Shown here piece after piece: positions 9,991-18,813 of a DNA stretch of 64,000 nt. Source of the stretch: Acidobacteriota bacterium (GTDB lineage Bacteria; Acidobacteriota; Terriglobia; Acidiferrales; UBA7541); contig JABCZF010000005.1 in the NCBI GenBank assembly GCA_013289825.1, positions 1-64,000 on the forward strand. Direction: 5' to 3'. Each line of letters begins with the position of its first letter. Positions within the stretch are counted from its first letter, which is position 1. Below the pieces are notes generated by a model, which did not search any database, was not told the DNA's origin, and saw only the letters and a list, made by a program, of their open reading frames with translations. The position numbers were made by a program, and so were the translations under genes.

Positions 9991-10571
9991 GTTGCCACCG
10001 CATTCCCATCGCGGCCCACACCGAGCGCATCGGCCACTCGATTGATGTAGTTGAACCACGAAGCGATCAACGTAATCTGCAAAATCCCGCGGTCGTCGAA
10101 GCCCGCGGCACGCAGCTTGGCGTGATCCTCCGGCCAAACCTTGGTCGCATCCTTCGTCAGCTTCACCACGTAGTCCAGCATGGTGCGGTCCTGGTCGCTG
10201 ATCGGCGCCGTCCGGTAATCCTTCTTCAATGCTTCCACCATGTCCTGGTCCAACGTCACTCTACGCAGAAACTCTGCGTGAGATTCGATTCAATAGTGGC
10301 ACCGGTTGGTCACCGAAACCATGGTCGCGATCATTTCATGCTGGCGCCGCTCGAGCGGCAGTTCCGGAGACAGCAAAGCCCCAAAGGTGCTGAACGCGTG
10401 AAAAAGCACATCGGGAAACAGCGAGTGCGAGCCAACAATGCTGGCCTCCACTCCCGCGAAAACCGCGGCCACCGGCGTCCCGTATTCCACCGGATAGAGC
10501 TTGCGCTCGTCTTCGATGGCCTTTTTGACACTCTCGTTCTCTTCCATTCGAATCGTCTTGATCCAAGTCAT
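9987..10571 (-). CDS. Probable selenoprotein: peroxidase-related CMD/AhpD-like enzyme with in-frame TGA (Sec) at the catalytic site
   Basis: Two adjacent ORFs (10571-10290 and 10259-9987) are in the same frame, separated only by TGA at 10292-10290. Read through, they give one 194-aa protein of the normal length of the peroxidase-related carboxymuconolactone decarboxylase/AhpD-like family. The TGA falls at the second position of the family's Cxx[17 protein letters not shown]. The four residues used by M. tuberculosis AhpD (Glu118, Cys130, Cys133, His137) match Glu79, Cys91, Sec94 and His98 in exact spacing, so Sec replaces the peroxidatic cysteine. A perfect 7-bp hairpin with G first in the loop lies 17 nt after TGA, as expected for a bacterial SECIS. 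It follows the pentaheme cytochrome gene by 40 nt, and its stop overlaps the next start (GTGA). Predicted role: thiol- or selenol-based peroxide reduction. The alternative, a nonsense mutation or sequencing error at a Cys codon, cannot be excluded. Confidence 0.82.
10259..10282 (-). promoter_or_regulatory. Putative bacterial SECIS element downstream of in-frame TGA
   Basis: On the minus strand the arms ACGCAGA (10279-10273) and TCTGCGT (10269-10263) pair perfectly around a three-base loop GTT. CTC/GAG (10282-10280 with 10261-10259) extends the stem past one bulged A. The loop begins 17 nt after the TGA (10292-10290) and its first base is G, in line with the known bacterial SECIS pattern (short stem-loop within the coding region, G in the first loop positions, about 16-37 nt from UGA). 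The hairpin lies inside the coding sequence, as bacterial SECIS elements do. Confidence 0.7.
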
Positions 10572-10611
10572 GCGCCCGCGCCCCCGAATTTCCCCAGAAA
10601 CTCCGCAAAAT

Positions 10612-13533
10612 TTATCGTAGCCCGCCGCCCGGCTTTGTTTCCGCGCCGGCTTTTGCTCCCACCGTCGAAATTCCGCCTGCAGCTGGCTTCGGCGCCTTCT
10701 TTGTATTTACCGTCTCGAGCCCCACGGAAACATGCTCATGCACCAACTGCCGCTCGTTGTTATCTTCCGGATGTGCCTGGCGGTAAGCTCCGGTGATTGC
10801 TTGCGAGGATTCATCCGCCTTGAATCGCAGATAGCGCTCTTTGTGCTGGTTCGCTCGAGTTTCGTCGCCAAGCCCGTTGTAGCAAAGCATCAAGTTGTAG
10901 TTCGCCTGCAAATCCTCCGGATCGATCGCCAGCGTCTGCTGAAAGGTTTTGACCGCCTCGGCATAGCGCTTCTGCAAAAACAAGATCCGGCCAAGCTCAT
11001 TAATCACCACGCGATCACGCGGATACTGCGCCAGCACAATCTCTAAATGCCCTCGAGCCTCGTCATATTTACCTTCTTCTCGCAATACGCGTGCGTAGAA
11101 GAAATTCGTTCGCGCCAATTTGGGCGCCAAAGCCAGCGCCTTTTCCAGAACTACCCGCGCGCCCGAAGTGTCACCTTCCTGCACGAGACACCGCCCGATA
11201 TTCACCCACCCGTCCGGATTCTCTGGATCGACTTCCGTAATCTTCCGAAAGGCCGCTGCTGCGCCCTTCAAATCGCCTTGCAAAAACAGTCCAATCCCGT
11301 AGTCGTTCCAGCGCGTCCAATCCTCTTTCGCCATTTTCACTTCCGGCCTCGGCGCTTCCGCGGTCCGCGCCAAAACCCGCAAGCTCTTGGTATCCTCGGC
11401 AACGGTAATGATCGGAAGATCCGGAATCTTCTTCAACTCGCCCACAACCTCGGAAGTATCGCCGGTAAATACGAAGTGGCGGTCGTCATAGTCTGGCGTC
11501 GTATCGTTGCTGGCCCCGCCACTCGGCTTGGTTACGGCTTGGGGCACGCCGGCATAGGCAAACTGCGTGTTCCACCACATAAATTTTCTGTAATTCAATT
11601 TCGCATGCAGCGTAATTTTTTCCGCCGCTCGGTCGGGAATATGCAACCGGAAGTGCGCCGTATCCGCCGCGCCCGGCGGAATCAGGTGCGCATACAGCAC
11701 CGCCCGGTTCGACCAGGCATTCCGTTTGTTGATGGGATTCCCGTGCGCATCGATTTGCAGCGAACGGTAGAAATGCGCCCCCTTCTCCACCGGTCCCGCG
11801 CCATCTTGTTCAACTTTCCCGCTCCAAAAAATCGTCCGCCCTGTTTCATCGACGGCCTGGAGCTCCAGCCACACGTCGAAGGCATCCACCGTCCCACCTG
11901 GAAAAAAATGCCCCACCTTTCGAGTCCGCACCACCACATCCACACGCACATCATCCCCGCGCCGCACGGCCGCATCCACCACGCCGAGCGGTGCGGTAAT
12001 TGCCCGAACTTCGCCCGCCGCTCCGGTCGGCGTCAGCACCTCCGCTTCCTCCCCCACGCCAAACGAAGTCGAAAGCTCCGGCCGCATCACGCCACCAGCC
12101 GCCGCCCCCGGGTTCTCCTTCTCCGCAGGCGACACCGCAAAAATATCCACGGTCACTTGCTTATCCTGCAAAAAGCGCTTGCTCGCCTCCAACTGCTGAG
12201 AATCCCCGTTGGCCGTCGGCACCGCCGTATTCGCTCCGGGGAAGCGGTGCGAATGCACAAATCCATTTATATTCCCCGCGTCCTTCGAAGGCACCTGTGG
12301 CATGTGGCAATCCGCGCACATCATCGGATTCGCGGGATAATAAAACGACCGCGCCCCCTGCCCGGAAACTCCGCTAGCTTGCCAGTTGTCATATTCATTG
12401 AAACCGCGCACCCACCGATAATGATTCACCGGCACATCCAGATGCACTTTGTGGCAAGAAGAACAAAACTCCGCGACCTGTGTTCGCATGAACGGCTTCA
12501 AAAACGTCCGACGGTGCGGCTCGGGATTCAGCTTCACGACAAAGTCGTGCATCGTCCGCACAAACACATTTTCGCTGGCCGCAAGCTCATGCAGTTTCGG
12601 ATATTCCAAGGTGAAGTCGCCCTGCCCCATCGTGCTTTTCACTTCGACGATGCTATGGCACATCAAACAGCTCAACCCCGCCTTCGCTGCCGGCGTGTTT
12701 TCGATCTGCCGGATCGGCGTATCAAACATCCCGCTGAAAAGCAGCGAGGGATCGTGGCATCCCGCGCACCATTTCGAAGACTTCACCCCCGCCACGTCTT
12801 GCATGTACTCAATGCTTTTGCGGTACCACTGGTTGTTGAACGACGAAAAGTGATGGGCCGAACTGTTCCACTGCTTGTAAATATCCGCATGGCACCGCTC
12901 GCAAGCCTGCGACTGCATAAAATATTTTGCGGGAATGTTGCCGTGATCCTTGGTCTGCGCCGAACTCGGAAAAAAGCTTCCCTGCGGCCCGTCGCCCTCC
13001 TCATCCATGGTCGACGGAGAGATCGCCGGATTCGTGATGCGGTAAGCGTTGTTCCAGGCATACGTTCTGTACCACCAGGTCCCCGCCGAAATTCCCGCCA
13101 CCACCGCCACCAGTGCCACGGACCGCAAAGCAATCTCGGCGCCGCCCATTCCGAGCCATTCGCGGGACCCGAGCCACGATGCGGCAAGTAACGTCACGCC
13201 CAGCAAACACGCCAGAATGTGCGAATAAAGCAACCACTTCATCCCCAAAGGCGTGCCCGTAAAAATCAGCGTCACGCCGGTCACGCCCCCCACCGCCAAC
13301 AGCAACCATCCAACGCCGGCTCCCGGCGTGCTGGTGCGCAGCAATTTCACCAGAAACGGCAAAAGCAAAATCGTCAGAAAGATTCCGGTAACGAGATGAA
13401 ACAGAACTAGCGCAATGTAAGGAATATTCGCCGAAGGAAAGCCGTACAAATACACAGCACTCGCAGCTAAAGCTACCACGCTGCGTGAACGCCACTGGCT
13501 CATGGAGCCTATCGCCATAACCCGAGCGCTCAT
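10612..13533 (-). CDS. Membrane-anchored pentaheme c-type cytochrome with C-terminal TPR repeats
   Basis: A 973-aa fusion. Residues about 20-155 hold four to five hydrophobic membrane segments. Next comes a cytochrome domain with five CxxCH heme motifs: CERCH 211, CAGCH 256, CLMCH 289, CSSCH 357 and CADCH 406. A beta-rich region follows, and a TPR array (about 690-870, with repeats like GWVNIGRCLVQEGD and AVKTFQQTLAIDPEDLQANYNL) closes the protein. The layout resembles cytochrome c554-type multiheme proteins anchored in the inner membrane, with the TPRs probably periplasmic and used for protein contacts. It sits between an ASPIC/FG-GAP gene and the selenoprotein-like gene on the same strand. 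A role in periplasmic electron transfer is inferred; donor and acceptor are unknown. In-frame ATGs at codons 6 and 11 are alternative starts. Confidence 0.85.
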   Translation of the reverse strand: MSARVMAIGSMSQWRSRSVVALAASAVYLYGFPSANIPYIALVLFHLVTGIFLTILLLPFLVKLLRTSTPGAGVGWLLLAVGGVTGVTLIFTGTPLGMKWLLYSHILACLLGVTLLAASWLGSREWLGMGGAEIALRSVALVAVVAGISAGTWWYRTYAWNNAYRITNPAISPSTMDEEGDGPQGSFFPSSAQTKDHGNIPAKYFMQSQACERCHADIYKQWNSSAHHFSSFNNQWYRKSIEYMQDVAGVKSSKWCAGCHDPSLLFSGMFDTPIRQIENTPAAKAGLSCLMCHSIVEVKSTMGQGDFTLEYPKLHELAASENVFVRTMHDFVVKLNPEPHRRTFLKPFMRTQVAEFCSSCHKVHLDVPVNHYRWVRGFNEYDNWQASGVSGQGARSFYYPANPMMCADCHMPQVPSKDAGNINGFVHSHRFPGANTAVPTANGDSQQLEASKRFLQDKQVTVDIFAVSPAEKENPGAAAGGVMRPELSTSFGVGEEAEVLTPTGAAGEVRAITAPLGVVDAAVRRGDDVRVDVVVRTRKVGHFFPGGTVDAFDVWLELQAVDETGRTIFWSGKVEQDGAGPVEKGAHFYRSLQIDAHGNPINKRNAWSNRAVLYAHLIPPGAADTAHFRLHIPDRAAEKITLHAKLNYRKFMWWNTQFAYAGVPQAVTKPSGGASNDTTPDYDDRHFVFTGDTSEVVGELKKIPDLPIITVAEDTKSLRVLARTAEAPRPEVKMAKEDWTRWNDYGIGLFLQGDLKGAAAAFRKITEVDPENPDGWVNIGRCLVQEGDTSGARVVLEKALALAPKLARTNFFYARVLREEGKYDEARGHLEIVLAQYPRDRVVINELGRILFLQKRYAEAVKTFQQTLAIDPEDLQANYNLMLCYNGLGDETRANQHKERYLRFKADESSQAITGAYRQAHPEDNNERQLVHEHVSVGLETVNTKKAPKPAAGGISTVGAKAGAETKPGGGLR

Positions 13534-13561
13534 TCTAGGAAACTCATCGCCACAAATAAAG

Positions 13562-13591
13562 GCGGCCGGCGCTGTGCGGGCGTCCGGCCGC
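13562..13591 (-). terminator. GC-rich hairpin between ASPIC gene and cytochrome gene (possible terminator/attenuator)
   Basis: GCGGCCGG (13562-13569) and CCGGCCGC (13584-13591) form a perfect 8-bp stem in the 183-nt spacer between the ASPIC/FG-GAP gene (ends 13717) and the cytochrome gene (starts 13533). On the minus strand the stem is followed by a short T-rich stretch (CCTTTATTTG), so partial termination between the two halves of the cluster is possible. Low certainty. Confidence 0.35.
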
Positions 13592-13716
13592 TGGTGCTTT
13601 GGGGTGCCTCCACGTCGCCAGGAACTCGGTCAGATGGGGAAGCGATCTACTTCGTTAGGTGTGTTATAGCCAGCTTTGCCGGAACAGGCAATAATGCAAA
13701 ACGATTAGAACGCGAG

Positions 13717-15417
13717 TTACTTTGTAACCCCTTTACTTTCAATGATTTCGTAGGCCTTTCCGGTGGCCAAGTCTTTGTACTCCTCACTCCTTCCGCTCGG
13801 CCAATCCACCGTCACCCGCTCGATCCTTTCACTCCTCCCCACCCCGAACGTCACCGGCAGTTCGGACTGCGATAAATAACTCGAGCCCCCACGCACTACT
13901 CTAGATTGACTCAGCCGGCTGCTGAAAATCCTTACCGTCGCTCCAATGGCGTCGCGATTCGATTTTGTCCCGGTAAGCTGAAATTGGATGCTGCGGTTTC
14001 CTCCGGTCTGATCGTTGCGGTACAAATACGCCGGCCCGTTGTTGGTCGTCAGCAGCAAATCGAGATCGCCGTCGCGGTCAAAATCGCCATAAGCAAGCCC
14101 GCGCCCCACGATCGGTGCTTCAAAACCGCCGCCCAGCTCTCGCGCAACGTCACGAAATTTTCCCGTCCGTTGATTCAAGAAAAGTTGCGGCGCCTGCGCG
14201 TAGCCTACGTTGCCGCGAATGTTTCGCACCGTCTCGTCAATGTGCCCGTTGGCCACCGCCAGATCCAACCAGCCGTCCAGGTTTGCATCGAAGAATGCGC
14301 ATCCAAAACCAAGCGTGCTGCGCGACGCCGCACCCAGCCCAGAGGCCATGGCAATATCGTCATAAGTTCCCGCGCCGCCGGATCCCGCACTCGCGGAATG
14401 GTAGAGCCCGATCATTTCGTTATCGAAGTTGGTGATGGCCACACCCGCTTTGCCGGAATTTTCGAAATCCCCCGTATCGACTCCCATCCCGGCTCGAGCT
14501 TTTCCTTCCGTACTGAAGGCCAGCCCCGCCTCCACACCCACGTCCTTGAATTTTCCGTTTCGCAAATTCTTGTAAAGCTTGTTGGGCTGCGTGTCGTTCG
14601 CCACCAGCAGGTCCGGCCAGCCGTCCAGGTCGTAGTCGAACATGGCCACGCCCAGCGATTTCGAGCTGCTGTCGAAAATCCCGCTCGCAGCCGTGACATC
14701 CTCAAACGTTCCATCTCCGCGATTGTGAAAAAGCCAGCAGGTGTCCCCGCGGTAGGCCTCCGGCGTGCAGTACGATTTGTGCGTTCCGTCCAAACTGCAG
14801 AAAACATCATGTTCCGGCGACCAGCGCACGTAGTTGCATACAAACAAGTCCAGCAAACCATCGCGGTCGTAGTCAAACCACAGCGCCGAGGTGCTGAAAC
14901 CCTGCCGGCCCAGCAAGCCGCAGGCTTTCGTGACATCGAGGAACGCGCCTTTCCCGGTGTTGCGGAAAAGCCGGCTCTGTCCAACGCAGCTGATGTAGAT
15001 ATCCGGAAAGCCGTCGTTGTTGTAATCGCCTACAGCCACACCCATTCCATAGAGTTCCACGTCCAGCCCCGCAGCCTTGGTCACATCGCTGAACGTCCCG
15101 TTGTGGTTGTTGCGATACAGCTTCAGCGTGGACCGCTGTTTGCTATGGCCTGGCCAATCCATTCCGTTGACCAACAAAATGTCTTGCCAGCCGTCGCGGT
15201 CGTAATCGAGGAAAGCGCAACCCGATCCAAGCGTCTCCGGCAATAGCTTTCCTCCATATGCCCCACTGTTGTGCTGAAACTGGATTCCCGCCGCAGCGGT
15301 TACATTCGTGAGATGAAAGCCGGGATCGCCGCCCGCTTGCGCACTAATCCGTCCAGGCCAGATTCCCGCCGCGATCCCAGCCGCGCACGCGTTAGAGAGA
15401 AAATCGCGCCGCCTCAA
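13717..15417 (-). CDS. FG-GAP/VCBS repeat protein with ASPIC/UnbV domain and Tat-type signal
   Basis: A paralogue of the protein at 8269-9990. The N-terminus MRRRDFLSNACAAGIAAGIW looks like a twin-arginine (Tat) signal, unlike its Sec-type paralogue. Six or more FG-GAP/VCBS repeats with D-x-D-x-D-G loops follow ([45 protein letters not shown]). The protein ends with an ASPIC/UnbV domain (GTKSNRDAIGA, GSSYLSQSEL, DWPSGRSEE). The 566-aa length is typical. The start ATG overlaps the stop of the upstream response regulator gene by 4 nt (ATGA), so the two are almost certainly co-translated. Function is unknown; an extracytoplasmic binding or scaffold role is a guess from the beta-propeller fold. 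Confidence 0.85.
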   Translation of the reverse strand: MRRRDFLSNACAAGIAAGIWPGRISAQAGGDPGFHLTNVTAAAGIQFQHNSGAYGGKLLPETLGSGCAFLDYDRDGWQDILLVNGMDWPGHSKQRSTLKLYRNNHNGTFSDVTKAAGLDVELYGMGVAVGDYNNDGFPDIYISCVGQSRLFRNTGKGAFLDVTKACGLLGRQGFSTSALWFDYDRDGLLDLFVCNYVRWSPEHDVFCSLDGTHKSYCTPEAYRGDTCWLFHNRGDGTFEDVTAASGIFDSSSKSLGVAMFDYDLDGWPDLLVANDTQPNKLYKNLRNGKFKDVGVEAGLAFSTEGKARAGMGVDTGDFENSGKAGVAITNFDNEMIGLYHSASAGSGGAGTYDDIAMASGLGAASRSTLGFGCAFFDANLDGWLDLAVANGHIDETVRNIRGNVGYAQAPQLFLNQRTGKFRDVARELGGGFEAPIVGRGLAYGDFDRDGDLDLLLTTNNGPAYLYRNDQTGGNRSIQFQLTGTKSNRDAIGATVRIFSSRLSQSRVVRGGSSYLSQSELPVTFGVGRSERIERVTVDWPSGRSEEYKDLATGKAYEIIESKGVTK

Positions 15418-16043
15418 GGCAGACTCACCAGGCCGTTCCGAATCGCATAAACCACAAGCTCCGCCGTCTTGTGTATTCCCAGCGCATCCATGATGTTCGC
15501 CCGATGCACGGACACGGTATTGGCACTCAAATTCAACTCCGCGGCAATCTCCTTGTTGGATTTTCCCGCCACGATGCGCTGCAGCACTTCCAGTTCTCGC
15601 GGCGTCAGCCCGCCCTCGCGCTCGCCTTTCAGTGCCGCTGGACGCGCGACCTGTGGATCCAAGACCTTTTCGCCCTTGGCCACGCGCTTGATGGCGTTCG
15701 CCAGATCAAGGTCCATCGCGTTTTTCAATATGTATCCGCGCGCTCCCGCGTCCAGCGCCTGCCGCACCAGGGTGTCCTCGGAATGCATACTCAACATCAA
15801 GATCGCCGCATCCGGTCTCTCTTCCAGGATTTTCCGCGTGGCTTCCAGGCCATTCATTCCCGGCATCGCGCAGTCCATGACAATCACCGCCGGCTTTTCC
15901 TTGCTCGCCAGACGCACCGCTTCCTCTCCATTACTCGCTTCCCCAACGACGGTAATCTCCGGATCGTCTTCCAGTATCCGCCGGAAGCCATGCCGTACCA
16001 GCGCGTGATCGTCCACTAGCAACACGGTCAGCTTATCGCGCAT
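15414..16043 (-). CDS. NarL/FixJ-family response regulator
   Basis: A 209-aa regulator with an N-terminal receiver domain (acidic pocket VDDHALVRHG, phospho-acceptor Asp in VIVMDCAMPGMNG, later conserved Lys in YILKNAMD) and a C-terminal LuxR-type HTH (LTPRELEVLQRIVAGKSNKEIAAEL...TVSVHRANIMDALG). Its ATG lies inside the end of the histidine kinase gene (11-nt overlap) and its stop overlaps the next ASPIC gene start by 4 nt. The cognate kinase is therefore the upstream protein, and the cytochrome/ASPIC/selenoprotein cluster is the likely target. The signal is unknown. Confidence 0.92.
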   Translation of the reverse strand: MRDKLTVLLVDDHALVRHGFRRILEDDPEITVVGEASNGEEAVRLASKEKPAVIVMDCAMPGMNGLEATRKILEERPDAAILMLSMHSEDTLVRQALDAGARGYILKNAMDLDLANAIKRVAKGEKVLDPQVARPAALKGEREGGLTPRELEVLQRIVAGKSNKEIAAELNLSANTVSVHRANIMDALGIHKTAELVVYAIRNGLVSLP

Positions 16044-17370
16044 GACTCTCGACTTTCTGGCGCGGCATGCGCAAGCGAACCACCGTGCCGCCAGCCCCAG
16101 GCTCGAAAAGTTCGAGCGTCCCTCCGATGATCTCCGCGCGTTCGCGCATCGCTACCAGCCCAATCCCCCGGCCGTTTCGCTCAGCCACAATTCCTTTACC
16201 GTGGTCTTCCACTTCCAGCTCCAGCCGATCAGCCAAAAACTTCAACCGCACCCAGGCTTCCGGCGCTCCCGAATGCCGGCTCACATTATTCAGGGCTTCC
16301 TGCAATACTCGGTAGACGTGCACGCTCGCTCCGACGTCGAGCGGAAAAGCCGTCCCCGACTTTTCATAGTGCAGCACAAGCCCGGTCTGTCGCTCCACGG
16401 TTGGAATATACCAGTCCAGCGTGCTCTCGAGGCCGGCTTCTTCGAGCAGTACCGGATGCAGCGCCTGCGAAAGGCTCCGTATGTTATCCAGCGTGGTTTG
16501 CGCGATCTCCCGTACCTCCTGCACTTCTTCCCGCACTTCTGAGCCTTCCGGTAAATGGTTTCCCGCGCGCCCCAGCAACGAGCCAATGGCTGTCAGCACT
16601 TGGCCGAATTCGTCATGCAGCTCCCGCGAAATATGTCGCAGCGTGGACTCTTGCGTGGAGATCAGTTTTTGCGCCAATTCGCTGCGCTGCTCGGAAAGCG
16701 CCGCCAGTCTCCGGAAAATAATCCGGTTCGTTCGAATCAAATACAAACTGGTCAGCACAATCGCGATAAGCGTAGCTCCCAGGAACAAATAAACCTGCCG
16801 CCCGACCCCGTCGTAAATCAGCGCGATGCGCCCCGCGGCCTGCTCTTCCCCTTCGTTGTTTTCGACCAGCAACCGCGAAACCGCCGTGCTCAGCGATTCC
16901 TGCCGCGCCTGCAGGGTCAGCCGGATTTGCACGCGCGCTTCCGTTTCATTCCCTCCCGCTGCCAGCCGAAACATGCGATCGACGGCATCCCAGAATTGCG
17001 CCACGGATTGCGCGAGATAATTCCGCTGCTCCGCGGTCCGATGCGCCCCCGCCAATTGTTCTTCGAGACCGAGCGCTACATCCAGATCTTCGCGAATCCG
17101 TTTGAATTGCGCCGACCACGCCGTCAGCGGGTATGGCTCGCTAGCGTCCAGCATGTCCCGCATCGCTAGCCCCACGGAATTCAAATCGTTCTGCACGCGC
17201 AAAAGTTCGAGTGAATCTCTCCGGTTGCGGTCGACCATTTCGCTCTGCAATTTTCGCAAACCCGAAAGTTGCACGGTAATGTAGGACGAATACGCCACCA
17301 CGGCTGCGAGCGTGATGATCAGCCCGAGGAGAAGCCCGGTCGTCGGCGAACGTTGGGCAGGCGTCTGCAC
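16033..17370 (-). CDS. Sensor histidine kinase, NarL-type (HisKA_3/HATPase_c)
   Basis: I chose GTG 17370 because the membrane segment (GLLLGLIITLAAVVAYSSYI) begins soon after, and the longer ORF to 17595 overlaps the MFS gene out of frame. The protein is about 445 aa: N-terminal TM, an extracytoplasmic helical sensor region (about 40-210) rich in Gln and Glu, a second TM (LFLGATLIAIVLTSLYLI), then HisKA_3 with the phospho-His motif HISRELHDEFGQ and HATPase_c (EALNNVSRHSGA, DHGKGI, RGIGLVAMRERA). The stop overlaps the cognate response regulator by 11 nt. There are 14 nt to the upstream MFS stop, so the transporter may be co-transcribed. Confidence 0.9.
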   Translation of the reverse strand: MQTPAQRSPTTGLLLGLIITLAAVVAYSSYITVQLSGLRKLQSEMVDRNRRDSLELLRVQNDLNSVGLAMRDMLDASEPYPLTAWSAQFKRIREDLDVALGLEEQLAGAHRTAEQRNYLAQSVAQFWDAVDRMFRLAAGGNETEARVQIRLTLQARQESLSTAVSRLLVENNEGEEQAAGRIALIYDGVGRQVYLFLGATLIAIVLTSLYLIRTNRIIFRRLAALSEQRSELAQKLISTQESTLRHISRELHDEFGQVLTAIGSLLGRAGNHLPEGSEVREEVQEVREIAQTTLDNIRSLSQALHPVLLEEAGLESTLDWYIPTVERQTGLVLHYEKSGTAFPLDVGASVHVYRVLQEALNNVSRHSGAPEAWVRLKFLADRLELEVEDHGKGIVAERNGRGIGLVAMRERAEIIGGTLELFEPGAGGTVVRLRMPRQKVESHAR

Positions 17371-17384
17371 GGAGAGAGGATACC

Positions 17385-18566
17385 TCAGGCCGCCGCTTGG
17401 CGGCGCATGAGCAGCAGCAGGCACATCATCGTGACAGCGGAGGCTAGCGGGACGAGCAGTCCAATACGCAAGCCACCCGCGTGCGCAGAGACAAATCCCA
17501 CAAACCACGGGGCCGCCGCGGACCCCAGCGACGACATGGAAAACATCACACCGCCAAGCCTCACCGCTCTGGCTCCGTACCAGCGCGAAAGCCATGCAAT
17601 GTAAACTGGGAAAATCGCCGCGCAGCCCAGACCGGCAAGGGCTGCACTCGCGAAAGCAATTTTTTGCGTGGGGGCGAGGACGAACACCGTGTTTCCGATG
17701 ATGACCAAGGTCAGCGCGGCAATCACCAGGCGGTACTCATGGATGCGAGCAAGAACAAACGGCGCGGATGCCCGGCCGGCCAGGAGTCCGCCATAGAAAA
17801 ACATGGGAGCGAGTGTCGAGATTCCTTCTCCTCCGCCGGCCAGACGCTTGGCATACGCAGCAGCCCAGCTACCGAGGCTGACTTCCACTCCCACGTACAA
17901 GAAAAACAGCGCGGCAAGCGCGAGGGTCGTCCCGAGTCCCACGCCGGCCGTCGCCGCAGTTGTTGTGGAATTAGTTGCGGCGTGCTTTGCGTCGGGAAAC
18001 CTCGCAAAGAGAAATGAAAATGCCAGCAGGCCGCCGAATCCGGCGAAGAAGATCAGTAATTGCGGAAGAAACCCGTTCTTCAGCGCCAGCAAAACCAGCG
18101 GAGAACAAGAAACGGCTCCAGCTCCCCACGCGAAATTAACCAGGCTCACAAGCGAAGCGCTGCGCGCGCCTCCGATTTCTGCCACCGCGAGATTCGTCGG
18201 AGGCACGACCAGGCCATAGCCGATTCCCAGAGCCCCCAAGGCGAACAGGACCATAGTCATCGACGAAGTGTTGAGGGTCGCGAGTCCACCTCCGATCATC
18301 AGATAGCCGAGAACCAGAGAGGTGCGGGCACCGAAATAGTGCGTGATCAAACTCGACAACCAAACGCCCGCAAGAGAACTAGAAAACTCGACGGCCAACA
18401 AAACACCTGCTTGGGAATCGTTGAGTGACCAGCGCAGAATGAACTGCGGCATCATCGGTCCGGTGAGGGTGATCTCGACACCGGTCAAAACGAACCCGGC
18501 GAAAAGCAGCACCAGCAAATAGCGCCGGCGTGCTCGGACGTTAATGGCCATGGCTTCGGTGCTCAC
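17385..18566 (-). CDS. MFS transporter
   Basis: A 393-aa polytopic membrane protein with about 12 hydrophobic segments in two six-helix halves separated by a hydrophilic loop (about 195-215, rich in Ala and Thr). The N-half has the usual first-helix pattern (FAGFVLTGVEITLTGPMMP) and an R/G-containing loop (YFGARTSLVLGYLMIGGG). The substrate cannot be predicted; overall it resembles sugar-type or uncharacterised MFS permeases. It is the first gene of the minus-strand run that continues with the histidine kinase 14 nt downstream, and it is divergent from the Gfo/Idh/MocA gene. Confidence 0.82.
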   Translation of the reverse strand: MSTEAMAINVRARRRYLLVLLFAGFVLTGVEITLTGPMMPQFILRWSLNDSQAGVLLAVEFSSSLAGVWLSSLITHYFGARTSLVLGYLMIGGGLATLNTSSMTMVLFALGALGIGYGLVVPPTNLAVAEIGGARSASLVSLVNFAWGAGAVSCSPLVLLALKNGFLPQLLIFFAGFGGLLAFSFLFARFPDAKHAATNSTTTAATAGVGLGTTLALAALFFLYVGVEVSLGSWAAAYAKRLAGGGEGISTLAPMFFYGGLLAGRASAPFVLARIHEYRLVIAALTLVIIGNTVFVLAPTQKIAFASAALAGLGCAAIFPVYIAWLSRWYGARAVRLGGVMFSMSSLGSAAAPWFVGFVSAHAGGLRIGLLVPLASAVTMMCLLLLMRRQAAA

Positions 18567-18813
18567 TGGTGATCAACCATTTTGCAGGACGGCGACCCTC
18601 GGAGCAACTCAACGTTTTCTGCCGTCTTTCTCAGGCGTGCGGAAAATGTAATGCTTCAAATCTCAAATCTTGGACTATCGAATCTCCGACCTCCGGCCCT
18701 TCGGATTTCAAAACTTAGCCTTCTCGTTTAGCGATGCGATAGTATGGAGCGCCTTGCGGGTGCGTTTGGGAGCGCTCCTGGCACGCTTTTATGATCGATT
18801 CTTGGACGCTTCG

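Noticed and set aside
9987..10259. Stand-alone 90-aa ORF (starts [13 protein letters not shown])
   Set aside because: It is the second half of the TGA-interrupted AhpD-like protein; it starts within the family's conserved sequence and has no own ribosome binding site.
11047..13191. 714-aa plus-strand ORF
   Set aside because: Antisense to the pentaheme cytochrome gene, His/Arg/Pro-rich with no family similarity.
13906..15246. 446-aa plus-strand ORF
   Set aside because: Antisense to the ASPIC/FG-GAP gene with no family similarity.
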